Origin: Rhabdobacter roseus
GTDB lineage: Bacteria; Bacteroidota; Bacteroidia; Cytophagales; Spirosomataceae
DNA length: 64,000 nucleotides
Assembly (NCBI RefSeq): GCF_014202275.1
Contig: NZ_JACHGF010000001.1
Coordinates: 806,001 to 870,000, forward strand
Direction of reading: 5' to 3'
Each line of letters starts with the position of its first letter. The stretch's first letter is position 1. Position numbers and translations under genes: made by a program. Below are positions 53,454 through 63,210 of this stretch, one piece after another. Below the pieces are notes generated by a model. It did no database searches, had not been told where the DNA came from, and was given only the letters and a program-made list of their open reading frames with translations.

Positions 53454-56400
53454 CTACTGCTTCACTACTTTATAGGTCATGACTTTCCCCTGGCTTTCGA
53501 TGTGTAGCAGGTACATACCACCGGGCAACGTTCGCAGGTCGAGGTACTCTTCCGGCTCGCGGCTGGTGAGGCTACGGACCAAAGTACCCTGGAGCGTCAG
53601 GAGCCGGATGGTACGGGGCTGGGGCGCGTCAAACGTCAGGACGAGGTAGTCTTGGGTAGGGTTGGGCGCTACCGTGACCGACCGAAGTACCTCGGTGGGG
53701 GTACTGGTAATCACCTCCACCCGCACCGTATTGGGCGTTTCGACGATACCCGCGCCGCATTGGTTGGTCACCTGAAACAGCCGGTAGTACTGGCTCGGCG
53801 ACGCCTGCTGCAGGGCAATGGTATCGGTAGGAGTATACGAATACCGGTTTTGGGTCGCCAGATCCGTACCGAAGCGGTACTGCCAGGGGCCGCCGCCTTC
53901 CAGCAATACCACAATGCGGGGGGTACTTACGCCGTCGTAGTAGACCGTCTCGGAGGCAAAGCGCGCCCGGGCTTTTTGGCTGGCCGGGATGGGGTAGGCG
54001 TAGGCACCGCTGGCGGTGTTGGGGTCGGAGGCGGCTACGCGTAGGCGGTACACCTGGCCCGAGGACAGGTCGGACGGAATAACCGCCCGCAGCGGCGAGG
54101 TACTACCAAGGGTGGCGATGGACCGGAAGCTGCGCCCGCTGGTGTCGGAGAGCTGCACGGTCAGGGCATTGCCCGCCGAGAAAGTACCCCTTTGTGTGTA
54201 GTGTACCACCACGGTGTCGCCGGGGCAAAAGCTGGCCGTGGCCCGGAAGTCCACCTTCGTGGTGGTGATGGCCCGCTCGCTGGGCGGATTGACCTCCACC
54301 GTAGCCCGGCCCGACACGCGCCCTTCGCCGCAGCTGTTGGTGACGGATGTCAGCGTGTAGGTAGTCGTTTGGGTAGGGCTGACGCGCACCACCGGCTCGG
54401 CGCTGGCCCCGTGAAAAGTACCCGTAGTGCCGTCAGAGAGGCGGTATTGCAGAAACTCGCTGCTGGGTTTGTTGCTCTTCAGGGTCAGGAAGGTACTTTC
54501 GCCGCTGTTGATGACGGTACCCCCGCTCAGGCTGATGTCGGCCTTGGTACCAATCCCCACGCTCAGCTGGGAGCTGAGGCTATAGCTGCGCAGGGTACCT
54601 CGGATCGCGTAGTTGCTGCCGCTCAGCACCGCCGGAATGGTGAGCACGCGCTGGCCGGAAAGTACCTGGGTGGAGTCCAGCACAAGTACCTTTCGGGTAG
54701 TGAGGTCCACGAGCTCGAAGCGGATGTAGTCCGTCGAAAGTTCTACGTCACCGAGTAGCTGGTAGTTCATGGTGAAGCTGCTCCCTTCGCAGACCAGGTA
54801 GCGGTCGGACGAAACGACGAGCCGGGGCCGTACCTGCACCGCCACCCGACCGGAGGTAGTACCGTAGCCGCACTGGTTATACACCGACTTCACGTAGTAC
54901 TCCTGCGCTTTGGTGGGGATCACGTAGCGGCTTTCGGGATTGCTGTAAGGTGTAGTGCGGGTGTTGTCTTCGTACAGGACGGTCCAGGGGCCGGAGCCGG
55001 TGAGGGTAGTTTGTAAATAAAAGCCTTCGTTGGCGTCGACGATAATGGGCGCGGGCTTGGTGGACGTCAGCGTGGCCGTAGGAAGCGCCCCGATGAACAC
55101 CTGAAATTGGTTGGAAACGGCGCCGTCGGACGAGGTAATGCGCAGCCAATAGGTACCTGGCTCCAGCGTGGCGGGAATACGGGTGGTAAACTGCCGGCTC
55201 GTTTCGCCGCTGGCGAGGGTCATGCAGTCATTGGTGCCATCGCGGTTGAGCTGCAACGAAAAGGTGGCGTTGCCAGCGCTCCCATAAAGTACCGCAAAAG
55301 GCACGATAAGGGGGCTGTTTTGGCAGTAGTACCGGCTGCTGCTGCCGTCGTATACATTGAGGCGGTAGGGAAGTACCCGGACGTACGTAGTTGCATTTAT
55401 GGATGTCGTGCCGCAGCTGTTCGTGACCGATTTGAGGGTATAGGCGGTCGTTTTTCCAACGGCGGGCTTGACGGGAATATAACTGGAATACTGCCACTGG
55501 TACGTGTACGTGTAGTCGGTGGTCCCGTCAGAATACACGGCCGATGTCAAGCTACCCGAGGGTACACTGAAATACAGCTGTACGTCGTCTTTGGCCAAGT
55601 ACTCAGAAGGGTACTCGGCGGTTCCGTACGGACTAATGGAAGCCTGGCTTACGGGCCGCTGCGCCTCGATGGAGTAGGTCTCGCTGAACAGGACGGGATT
55701 GGTGGACGTCACCCGGATCGAAGCGTAGGTAGAGCCATTACTGCTGCTGGCGGGGAGTTTTATTTTGTAGGTACCTCCTTCCTTTACGGTTCTGAGGGTT
55801 TGGTAGGTGCAGCAATCGGTATAGGCCTGAACGCTGAAAATATTATCAGCGGCAAAGGTACCGCTGGTCTTCACCACCAGCTCGATGCTGTCCTGAGCAC
55901 AGACCGTTTTGGGCGGAGGAACCAAGTACAGGCCGGGTTTATCGGTGTTGGTGAGGGTAACCCGGACACTAGGCAGGTTCTCGTTTTTGAAGCAGGCGTT
56001 GCTCACCGATTTGAGCCGGTAGTCGGTGGTCTGGAGCAGGTAGTAGTCGGGAGTCCACACGCCCCAATCCTGGCGAATTATTTGGCCGTTTTGTTCTTCA
56101 ATCTGGAAGGGCCCGCGGCCCGAAAAAATGTAGGTCAAATTAATCTTACCCGGAGCGTCGTAGTTCAACCGGCTGTAGTCGGCCAAGGTTGCCTTTGGCA
56201 TACTTTGTACCGTAAACCCGTTGGCCGGAGGCGACGTCAGCGAGGGGTTCGTCGTCGTGACGATGAGGCTGTAGAGCAAATCATAGGTCTGAGCGTAGTC
56301 GGTACCTTCGGGCAAAGGCGGGATCGTAAACTCCAGGTAGTCGCCCTGGCGCGTAGCCGGGAAGGAGTACTGTTTCTGGTCGCTGAACGGGAAATGTACC

Positions 56401-57704
56401 GTATACTGGGTAGCAGCGCCCAGGGTAGCGTTCGTTTTCAGCCGGATGCGGGAGGTACTTCCCACGCACAGGACCTGCGGCATAGCCGATGGCTCTACCA
56501 GCAGCCCTGGCTGCACCGTAACCACCATCGTTTGCGGAGTGGTGGTTGTGGCAGGTCCACAGCCCGACGTAAACGACTGCAGGGAGTAAGACGCGCTTTG
56601 CTCAGCGTTGAAGTATACGTACTCCGAGCTGGAGTAGGCGCTGCTAATCAAGAGGCCGTGGCCCAGATCGGCTGAGTAGGGCGGAAGGCCGTTGAAACGT
56701 ACCCCCACCGAAACCTGATTGCCCATGGATACAGTTACGCTGGACGTAACAATTTCGGCCGTGGGTTTGGGATGTATGTAGCAGGTAGGAGTCCCCGCCG
56801 AGCCCACGATCCCGAGGTTGTCTACGAGTACCTGCACGTTAAATGGCAAGCTGTATTGGAGATTAAAGGTGGTAGGAAAGCGCGCCACTAGTACATTGTC
56901 CCGTAGCTCAGCATTCACTTCTACCGTACGAGGCACCGACGAAGAACTGTACGAGGTTTCCCTGAACCGCAGCCGGTACCGGGCCTGGGGCGACAAAGGC
57001 GGGCCCGAAGTCGAAAAAGCAACTTTTACCTCACTCCCTTCGCAGAAGGCCGCCGGTGATATAAAAGTAGTACGTACGGCCGTAGGGTTGAGTACGGGTT
57101 TTACCTGCCCGCTTGTCTGCATGGTCCCGCAGGCATTCTCGGCTTTAGTAATATAAATGGGCTCATTGCTAGTGACAACGATCTGCTGGTAGCTGACAAA
57201 AGGCGGCTGGCCGTGTGGGTAAAAACTAAATTGCGAGCCATTGCTGAGGCTCACCAGTACGTTGCTGGTACTTTGCGTGGTAAACTTAATCGGCAGGTCA
57301 TCGCCGGCGTTGAGGGTATCCGAAAGGCTGGCTTCCAGGTGCAAAGTACCTTTGGCGAAGAGCCGAAAATGGTACCACTGGCTTTCGGTTTTTGGGGAGG
57401 AGGCTAACACCCGTAGCTGGATATTCTGGTAGGTGGAGAGGAGGGAGTCGCGGTGGGTCACCTCGATCTGTCCGTCTTTCAGCGTGGCGGGTAGTTCGGC
57501 CAGGATCGTTGAGCTTTCAATGCGCTTGACCTGTACCGAAAACTGGTTGTCGGGATTGAATGTTCCACTGATCGAAACGGGGATTTTTTGGACAGATCCC
57601 AGACACGCATCCCCGGCAGTATAGATCGAAATGCTGGGCGTTTGGGCTTGGGCCGCGCACAATACGGCCAACAAAAGCACACTAATGGTGTAGATTTTTT
57701 TCAT
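53454..57704 (-). CDS. giant type IX-secreted protein with repeated Ig-like modules and Por tail
   Basis: A 1416-residue protein. Signal peptide (MKKIYTISVLLLAVLCAAQAQ), then seven or eight modules of about 165 residues, each ending in a motif like LKSVTNSCG-x-G-x(3)G followed by a V/T-rich strand and a VxPxL linker (seen around residues 190, 390, 590, 770, 960, 1170 and 1330). The C-terminus (SVTVAPNPTQDYLVLTF ... GGMYLLHIES ... YKVVKQ) is a type A Por secretion signal. Predicted surface-anchored or released adhesin-like protein. No enzyme domain seen. Confidence 0.88.
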   Translation of the reverse strand: MKKIYTISVLLLAVLCAAQAQTPSISIYTAGDACLGSVQKIPVSISGTFNPDNQFSVQVKRIESSTILAELPATLKDGQIEVTHRDSLLSTYQNIQLRVLASSPKTESQWYHFRLFAKGTLHLEASLSDTLNAGDDLPIKFTTQSTSNVLVSLSNGSQFSFYPHGQPPFVSYQQIVVTSNEPIYITKAENACGTMQTSGQVKPVLNPTAVRTTFISPAAFCEGSEVKVAFSTSGPPLSPQARYRLRFRETSYSSSSVPRTVEVNAELRDNVLVARFPTTFNLQYSLPFNVQVLVDNLGIVGSAGTPTCYIHPKPTAEIVTSSVTVSMGNQVSVGVRFNGLPPYSADLGHGLLISSAYSSSEYVYFNAEQSASYSLQSFTSGCGPATTTTPQTMVVTVQPGLLVEPSAMPQVLCVGSTSRIRLKTNATLGAATQYTVHFPFSDQKQYSFPATRQGDYLEFTIPPLPEGTDYAQTYDLLYSLIVTTTNPSLTSPPANGFTVQSMPKATLADYSRLNYDAPGKINLTYIFSGRGPFQIEEQNGQIIRQDWGVWTPDYYLLQTTDYRLKSVSNACFKNENLPSVRVTLTNTDKPGLYLVPPPKTVCAQDSIELVVKTSGTFAADNIFSVQAYTDCCTYQTLRTVKEGGTYKIKLPASSSNGSTYASIRVTSTNPVLFSETYSIEAQRPVSQASISPYGTAEYPSEYLAKDDVQLYFSVPSGSLTSAVYSDGTTDYTYTYQWQYSSYIPVKPAVGKTTAYTLKSVTNSCGTTSINATTYVRVLPYRLNVYDGSSSRYYCQNSPLIVPFAVLYGSAGNATFSLQLNRDGTNDCMTLASGETSRQFTTRIPATLEPGTYWLRITSSDGAVSNQFQVFIGALPTATLTSTKPAPIIVDANEGFYLQTTLTGSGPWTVLYEDNTRTTPYSNPESRYVIPTKAQEYYVKSVYNQCGYGTTSGRVAVQVRPRLVVSSDRYLVCEGSSFTMNYQLLGDVELSTDYIRFELVDLTTRKVLVLDSTQVLSGQRVLTIPAVLSGSNYAIRGTLRSYSLSSQLSVGIGTKADISLSGGTVINSGESTFLTLKSNKPSSEFLQYRLSDGTTGTFHGASAEPVVRVSPTQTTTYTLTSVTNSCGEGRVSGRATVEVNPPSERAITTTKVDFRATASFCPGDTVVVHYTQRGTFSAGNALTVQLSDTSGRSFRSIATLGSTSPLRAVIPSDLSSGQVYRLRVAASDPNTASGAYAYPIPASQKARARFASETVYYDGVSTPRIVVLLEGGGPWQYRFGTDLATQNRYSYTPTDTIALQQASPSQYYRLFQVTNQCGAGIVETPNTVRVEVITSTPTEVLRSVTVAPNPTQDYLVLTFDAPQPRTIRLLTLQGTLVRSLTSREPEEYLDLRTLPGGMYLLHIESQGKVMTYKVVKQ

Positions 57705-58235
57705 AGAGGGTTAAACGTTTTTCAAAAATAATCGAAAAATAGTTGTCACCGTTATGGCCAGGTACCTTTTGTAAAAAAATAGTAAAAGGCTTGTCAGCCG
57801 CTTGACCTAGAGCCAGCTTGAGGAAGTACCCGCGGTGGTTGGAGGGTACCTGAAGCCTACCTATGGGGTCAGAATGCTTTGGTCAAAATGGTACTTAGCC
57901 AAGCGCGTCGTCTAGGTGTATGTAAGAAAATGGGTGTGAAGTACCCCCCAAAAAAAATAGAGGCGGCCCCGCTTGCGGGGCCGCCTCTTCTGATCATCCT
58001 TGTTCCTGGCCTTACCTTACAGACCAGCGAGAGGCCAAGAAAAGCATGAGTCAGCCTATGTTCATAGTGTGTTATAGTGTGATGTTTCACCAAGTTCTCG
58101 CTGGCCTTGAAACAAAGTAGGGACATCCGCGCCAAAAGGAAAAGGATTTTCTGGCCGAAGCGGGCAAAATTTAGGGCCAGACGGGCAGTAATTAGGCAGC
58201 CCGACTGCCTTTTAGCCCTTTTCCCAATTTGGGGC
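57705..58235. other. 530-bp gap with terminator and possible small transcript
   Basis: No credible protein gene. The terminator at 57951-57988 lies nearly 250 bp past the LytTR stop, and CCAGCGAGA (58024-58032) is repeated inverted as TCTCGCTGG at about 58096-58104. This could be a long 3' end or a separate minus-strand small RNA. No exact promoter was found. Confidence 0.35.
57951..57988 (-). terminator. strong rho-independent terminator
   Basis: A perfect 14-bp GC-rich stem, AGAGGCGGCCCCGC (57959-57972) with its complement at 57975-57988, followed on the minus strand by ATTTTTTT. It would end the LytTR two-component transcript or a small RNA. Confidence 0.85.
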
Positions 58236-58973
58236 TCAGGTTTCCTTCATCCATTTCAGAAAGCGCGAAGCCTTGGCTTTGCTGATGGTAATGGGGCCCG
58301 CCGAGGCGTCGGTGAGCGTCAGCACGAGTTTCCGCGTGACGTGCTGCTCGATGAGCGCAATGGCCCGGCGCTGGACGATCACCTGGCGGTTGGCCCGAAA
58401 AAAGTGCAACGGGTTGAGACGCAGGGCAAGTTCGTCCAGCGTTTCCCGGATTTCGTACTTATGCTGATGCGTATGCACCAGCACCAGCGAGTGGTGAGAG
58501 CGGATGTACTCGATCTCGTCCGTAGCCAGGGGGATGATCTGCCCCCGGTAGTGTACCAGCAGGGTACTTAGGTAGGTACTTTCGGTCCCTAGCGGCAGAT
58601 CGCCGGGCTCTCGGCTGAATAATTCTTTGAGCAGGTTGAGCTTTTCCAGGCTTTTCCGGAGCTTGTCTTTTTCAATAGGCTTCAGCAGGTAGTCGATCCC
58701 GTTGCTTTCAAAGGCTCGCAGGGCGTATTCGTCGTAAGCCGTACAGAAAATGACGGGTACGGCCTTTTCCTTCAAAATATCAAAGCTCAGGCCGTCGCCC
58801 AGCTGAATGTCCGACAGAATCAGGTCCGGCGCGGGGTGTAGGTCAAACCAGGCCGTGGCTTCGTCGACGGACTGCAATATGCCGCAGATCTGTACCGTGG
58901 GGTGTATTTGCTGGAGGAGGTACTTTAATTCATTGGCTGCTTTTTGCTCGTCTTCCAAAATCAAAACCTTCAT
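58236..58973 (-). CDS. LytTR-family response regulator
   Basis: A 245-residue regulator. Receiver domain at 1-120: LILEDEQKAA (acidic pair), phospho-acceptor Asp in LILSDIQLGDG, and FCTAYDEYALRAFESNGIDYLLKPI. LytTR DNA-binding domain at about 145-240 (DEIEYIRSHHSLVLVHT, HFFRANRQVIVQRRAI). Paired with the histidine kinase 2 bp upstream; controls unknown targets, possibly the large type IX protein gene next door. Confidence 0.93.
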   Translation of the reverse strand: MKVLILEDEQKAANELKYLLQQIHPTVQICGILQSVDEATAWFDLHPAPDLILSDIQLGDGLSFDILKEKAVPVIFCTAYDEYALRAFESNGIDYLLKPIEKDKLRKSLEKLNLLKELFSREPGDLPLGTESTYLSTLLVHYRGQIIPLATDEIEYIRSHHSLVLVHTHQHKYEIRETLDELALRLNPLHFFRANRQVIVQRRAIALIEQHVTRKLVLTLTDASAGPITISKAKASRFLKWMKET

Positions 58974-58975
58974 AG

Positions 58976-59989
58976 CTAGTCAAGTAGGGGTAGTTGTACG
59001 ATGAAGTACTGGGGGGTGTGCGTAATCGACGGGCTCTTTTGGGCCAGCAAACGGTACCTTTCCGTCAGATTCTTCAGACCAATGCCCGAGCCAATCTCCA
59101 TACCCTGGTACCCCCCTTTTTTGGGCTGCACGTTATTCTTCACGACCAGCGAACCGTTTTCCTGGTAAATGTCAATGAACAAAGGCCGGGCCAGCGCCAC
59201 GACGTTGTGCTTGACGGCGTTCTCGAGAACGAGCTGAAGTGCCAGCACGGGCAGGCGGCGAGTTTCGGCAGCGGGGGTAAGTCGGATCACCACCTGCAGG
59301 CCGTCCTCAAACCGCTCGTTCAGAATATACAGGTACGCCCGGATGAAGTCCATTTCTTCGGCAACGGTCACGAGGTTGGCCTCGTGGTTGTGGCGGAGCA
59401 GGTACCTGTACACGTGGGCCAGCTGCATGACGTAGTCCTTGACCCACTCCTCCCGAGCGCCGGATTTGAGTACATTCAACGAATTAAACAAAAAATGCGG
59501 GTTGATTTGCTGGCGCAGCGAGCTCAGCTGCACGGCCAGGTTCTCCTGTTTGAGCTGCTCTAGCTGCATCCGGGTAAACTGGATTTTCTCCTGCTGCTCT
59601 ACGTATAAGTAGGCCACCAGCATCAGAACCCCCACCATAACGCCCCGCATGGCCAGAATGATGAGCCGGTTGGGGAGGGGCATCGGGATGAGCGGCGTAT
59701 TGGGAAAATCCTCGAACGGCGAGAGCAGGTTAAAAATCGTCGTGAAGAAGATACAGCCCAGCACCGCCAGCAGTACCCTCAGCCAGCGGGCGGACAGCCG
59801 GGGGGTACGCATACACCACTGGAGGCTGATCCAACTGACGACGCACATCAGGAAGATGACGGTCTCCGACGCAACGAGATTAGGAACATTTTCGTCGCCC
59901 AAATACAGACGCACGAGCCGGCCCGGCAGCACAATACACGTCAGCAGCAGCGACATGTTCAGGCCCAGCTTCCATTGGAATCTTTTCAT
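58976..59989 (-). CDS. LytS-like sensor histidine kinase
   Basis: A 337-residue membrane kinase with about four helices in residues 8-130, a short coiled coil (EQQEKIQFTRMQLEQLKQEN), the phospho-acceptor motif QQINPHFLFNSLN and an ATPase domain with LQLVLENAVKHN (N box) and GSGIGLKNLTERY (G box). Partner of the LytTR regulator. There is no periplasmic sensor domain, so the helices probably sense membrane state or a small ligand. Confidence 0.92.
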   Translation of the reverse strand: MKRFQWKLGLNMSLLLTCIVLPGRLVRLYLGDENVPNLVASETVIFLMCVVSWISLQWCMRTPRLSARWLRVLLAVLGCIFFTTIFNLLSPFEDFPNTPLIPMPLPNRLIILAMRGVMVGVLMLVAYLYVEQQEKIQFTRMQLEQLKQENLAVQLSSLRQQINPHFLFNSLNVLKSGAREEWVKDYVMQLAHVYRYLLRHNHEANLVTVAEEMDFIRAYLYILNERFEDGLQVVIRLTPAAETRRLPVLALQLVLENAVKHNVVALARPLFIDIYQENGSLVVKNNVQPKKGGYQGMEIGSGIGLKNLTERYRLLAQKSPSITHTPQYFIVQLPLLD

Positions 59990-60147
59990 AAAGCGTAAAA
60001 GGTAGGTAAATGTAAGGGAAATTACGACCCCACCAACGGACTAGGGAGGCAAAAATACGTACACCCGGTGGCGAGTAGGGTACTTTTAAGCAAATTCAGC
60101 CGGACTTTACGCTACTAGTTAGGCAGGCAATAGGTACCTTCGGGCCT

Positions 60148-60885
60148 ATGATCCTTCTGCATACGCTCCGCGATTTTTTTCATTTCCTAAAGGTACCTAC
60201 GCCCCATTTCCGCCAGGTACCCCTAACGCTCCGGACGGTACTTCTGCTCTTTGGCGTGGTTAGTATATTGCGGGTCGGGTCGGTACTGGCCGACGTCGGC
60301 CTCATCCGGCCGCTGGTGCGGGAGTGGCTCGGGCAGGAGCTGGCGCGGCAGACGTTCCCGGCCGAGTGGTCGGAGCTGCTGGTCGGCGCGCTGCTGGTAG
60401 CACCCTGGCTCGAAGAGCTGGCCTACCGCTGGGGGCTGCGCTTTTCGGCCGAGCGGGTGGCGTGGTCGGTGGGGCTGGTGGTGTTTTACTGGCTCCCGTT
60501 GGGAGGTACCTACTCCACCAACCTCGTGCGGGTGCTGGATCAGCCGGGCTTCTACCTCATGGGGCTGGTGGCGCTGGTGGCCGGGCTCACGACCTACGCG
60601 CTGCTGCGGGTACCTTTGCTGGCGGGCGCGTTTCAGCGGCGCTGGGAAAGGTACTTTGGCGTAATCTTTTACGGCTCGGCGCTGCTCTTTGGGCTCATGC
60701 ACGTATCGAACGTCCGGGAGCTGTCGGCTACGGTATGGCTGCTGGCTCCTTTCATTACCATCCAGCAGATCGTTTTTGGCCTGGTCAATGGCTACGTACG
60801 GGTACGTTTTGGCTTTGCGCAGGCCGTAGTACAGCACATGCTTTTCAACCTGGTACCCATTGCTTTGCGCTGGTGGTACCTTTAA
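60148..60885 (+). CDS. CPBP-family intramembrane protease
   Basis: A 245-residue membrane protein with about six helices. The CPBP/Abi metal motifs are present: EELAYRWGLR (EExxxR), FGLMHVSN and VVQHMLFN histidines. Family members process prenylated or other small peptides, or give immunity to them, but here no substrate is visible. It converges with the MATE gene and overlaps its end by 4 bp. Confidence 0.82.
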   Translation: MILLHTLRDFFHFLKVPTPHFRQVPLTLRTVLLLFGVVSILRVGSVLADVGLIRPLVREWLGQELARQTFPAEWSELLVGALLVAPWLEELAYRWGLRFSAERVAWSVGLVVFYWLPLGGTYSTNLVRVLDQPGFYLMGLVALVAGLTTYALLRVPLLAGAFQRRWERYFGVIFYGSALLFGLMHVSNVRELSATVWLLAPFITIQQIVFGLVNGYVRVRFGFAQAVVQHMLFNLVPIALRWWYL

Positions 60886-62225
60886 GCCTTAAGGCCTTCC
60901 CGCCGGAGGCGACGCAGCTTACGGTAAAACCGCACCGTCAGCAGCAACGCCGAGACCGTGAGCCCCACCAGCAGCCCGATCCAGACACCCACTACGTCCA
61001 GGCCCAGCGGAAACGCCAGAACGTAGCTCAGCGGCAGCGCCAGCACCCAGTAGGCCAGAAACGTAAAGAGCGTGGGTAGGTTGACGTCGGACACGCCCCT
61101 AAGCACGCCTAGCCCTACTACCTGAATGCCGTCCGAGAGCTGGAAAAACCCCGCGATGATCATGAGCGAAGCCGCAATGGCCGCTACCTGGGCGTTGTCC
61201 CGGATGTAGAGGCTCACGAGCCACTCGTTGGCGCTCAAAAACAACAGGCAACAGCCGCTCATGAAAACCGCCGTGAGCAGGAAGGCCGCCGTACCCGCCC
61301 GCTGGACCGCGGGCAAACTACCCAGCCCCAGGGCGCGCCCCACCCGGATACTACCCGCGGCGGAGATGCCGGTGGCCATCATGTAGGTAGTAGAAGCCAT
61401 GTTGATGGCGATCTGGTGGGCGGCCAGCTGCGGCTCGCCCAGCCAGCCGATCATGATCACGGCCAGCGAGAAGGCAGCAATTTCAAAGAAAAACTGAAAG
61501 CCGCCGGGCAGTCCCAGCCGCAGGATTTTGAGAATCAAACCCTTCAACGGCACCGCTACTACCTCCAGGTAGGGCTGAAAGAAGTTGTCTTGCCGCGTAT
61601 AAAGCCAAATGGCCACGGCCATGTACCCACGGGCCAGCAAAGTACCCAGGGCCGCGCCGTTGAGGCCCAGCCAGCGAATGAGGGCGTAGTTGAGGAAAGC
61701 GTTGAGCACCAGCGCCGACATCGTGATGTACATCGCCACGCGGGGGCGCGAGAGGCCGTCGCACAGCTGCCGAATGGCCATGAACACCAGCAGCGGCGCG
61801 TTGCTGAGCAGCAGGATGAGCACGAACGGGCGCGCCAACTGGGTAATGGCGGGCGTTTGTTGCAAAAATTCAAACTGCCACACCACCAGCAGCCCCAGCA
61901 GGCCCAAGGCTCCCGACAAGAGCCAGGCTACCCGTATCCCGGCCCGAAAAAGGTGGCCAATCTCCGCGGTGTCGTGCTGGCCGTAGGCCTTCGACACCAA
62001 CGCCGACACGATGGAGATACCCCCAATGCCAATGCTGCCGATCAGAAACGTGACCGAATGCGCCACGCCCGCCGCGCCCAAAGGCACCGCCCCCAGCAGC
62101 CGCCCGATCATCAGGTTGTCGGTCACGCCCATGAGCACTACCCCCAGCTGGGCCACCACAATGGGGATGCTCAGCCGAAAGGTTTCGCGGAGGTCGCGTT
62201 GGTACAGGCGGACAAGGGCGCGCAT
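60882..62225 (-). CDS. MATE family multidrug/solute efflux transporter
   Basis: A 447-residue protein with about twelve helices. MATE features: VVAQLGVVLMGVTDNLMIGRLLG in helix 1-2, LVSKAYGQHDTAEIGHLFR, and in the second half ISAAGSIRVGRALGLG. Sodium- or proton-driven extrusion of cationic drugs or metabolites. Monocistronic as far as visible. Confidence 0.93.
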   Translation of the reverse strand: MRALVRLYQRDLRETFRLSIPIVVAQLGVVLMGVTDNLMIGRLLGAVPLGAAGVAHSVTFLIGSIGIGGISIVSALVSKAYGQHDTAEIGHLFRAGIRVAWLLSGALGLLGLLVVWQFEFLQQTPAITQLARPFVLILLLSNAPLLVFMAIRQLCDGLSRPRVAMYITMSALVLNAFLNYALIRWLGLNGAALGTLLARGYMAVAIWLYTRQDNFFQPYLEVVAVPLKGLILKILRLGLPGGFQFFFEIAAFSLAVIMIGWLGEPQLAAHQIAINMASTTYMMATGISAAGSIRVGRALGLGSLPAVQRAGTAAFLLTAVFMSGCCLLFLSANEWLVSLYIRDNAQVAAIAASLMIIAGFFQLSDGIQVVGLGVLRGVSDVNLPTLFTFLAYWVLALPLSYVLAFPLGLDVVGVWIGLLVGLTVSALLLTVRFYRKLRRLRREGLKA

Positions 62226-62378
62226 AAAAGGTAGGTGATTTGCAGTTTTGGATTAGCCTTTCTACTTTTACGTATAGCGATTTTTATCGTCTTCGATTTT
62301 TTAAAGTACCCGCAAAGGCTTTCCGGCCCGCAAAAGTACGAAAGGAAACCCTTATCGAAAGCCCGGCCGCTCATTCAT

Positions 62379-62408
62379 CTTGTTTCTGATAAAAACTTCT
62401 TAATTTTG
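62379..62408 (+). promoter_or_regulatory. promoter of the DUF4290-murA unit
   Basis: CTTG (62379-62382), an 18-bp spacer and TAATTTTG (62401-62408) fit the Bacteroidota consensus. The first codon (TTG 62432) is about 17 nt after the expected start site. Confidence 0.6.
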
Positions 62409-62431
62409 TCTTTTCCCAAAAAATAAAACCT

Positions 62432-63142
62432 TTGAAAGAATACGGTAGTAATGTAGAAAAACTAGCCGATCACATCGTCAAGATGGAAGATCCGGCTAAG
62501 CGTACCCTGTACGCACACATACTGGTGGAGCTGATGCGACAGATCCACCCCAACATGCGGGACAACCAGGACTACTACAACAAGCTTTGGGATGACCTGT
62601 ACATTATATCCGGTTTTGAGCTGGACGTAGATAGTCCGTACCCGCCGCCGTCGAAAGAGCTGCTGGGCAAGAAGCCGCAAACCGTGGCCTATAACCAACA
62701 CAAGCTCAACTACCACCACTACGGCAAGAATATCGAGCTGCTGGTAGAAAAAGCGATCCAGACCGAAGATCCGGACGATCGCCTGGCGTTTGTGTCGTAC
62801 CTCTACCGGCTGATGCGCTCGTTTTATAACGCCTGGAACCGGGAAAACCCCGAGGATGTGGTATTGCTGGAGCACCTGGAAGAAATCTCCGAAGGGAACC
62901 TCCGCGCCGAAATTGACTACATCCGGCAGAACGGACCCATCGAAGCTTCGCCCAAGGATCGGAACAGCAATCCCGAGCGTAGCCGTGGCAACCAGGCGAG
63001 CGGATACAAGGCCCAGCCCAACTTCAACACCGACCGGCCGGTGGCACCCACCAATGCCAACCGGAATAACCGCAACAACAAGTACCCCAACAACCGCAAC
63101 AACAACAATAATAACAACAACAACCGTAATCGCCGAAAGTAG
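62432..63142 (+). CDS. DUF4290 domain-containing protein with Asn-rich tail
   Basis: A 236-residue cytoplasmic protein of unknown function; DUF4290 spans about residues 2-172 (YGSNVEKLADHIVKMEDPAKR, NYHHYGKNIELLVEKAIQTED). The last 40 residues are a low-complexity Asn/Arg region (codons AAC/AAT repeated near 63096-63130). The start is TTG. DUF4290 genes commonly sit before murA in Bacteroidota, as here (68 bp gap), suggesting a link to cell-wall precursor synthesis. Confidence 0.88.
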   Translation: MKEYGSNVEKLADHIVKMEDPAKRTLYAHILVELMRQIHPNMRDNQDYYNKLWDDLYIISGFELDVDSPYPPPSKELLGKKPQTVAYNQHKLNYHHYGKNIELLVEKAIQTEDPDDRLAFVSYLYRLMRSFYNAWNRENPEDVVLLEHLEEISEGNLRAEIDYIRQNGPIEASPKDRNSNPERSRGNQASGYKAQPNFNTDRPVAPTNANRNNRNNKYPNNRNNNNNNNNNRNRRK

Positions 63143-63210
63143 GCTTCTTTTCTTACCGTAGTCGTGCCTGGCCCAGCGGCAGGTAGGCTCGCTCATTTTT
63201 TCCTTTACGT

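Noticed and set aside
55107-56675. 522-codon plus-strand open frame
   Set aside because: Antisense to the Por-tailed protein; Gly/Arg/Val-rich without motifs.
57869-58135. 88-codon minus-strand open frame
   Set aside because: It reads straight through the strong terminator stem at 57959-57988 and shows no family features.
60882-60885. 4-bp convergent overlap of the CPBP and MATE genes
   Set aside because: Such tail-to-tail overlaps are common and need no special explanation.
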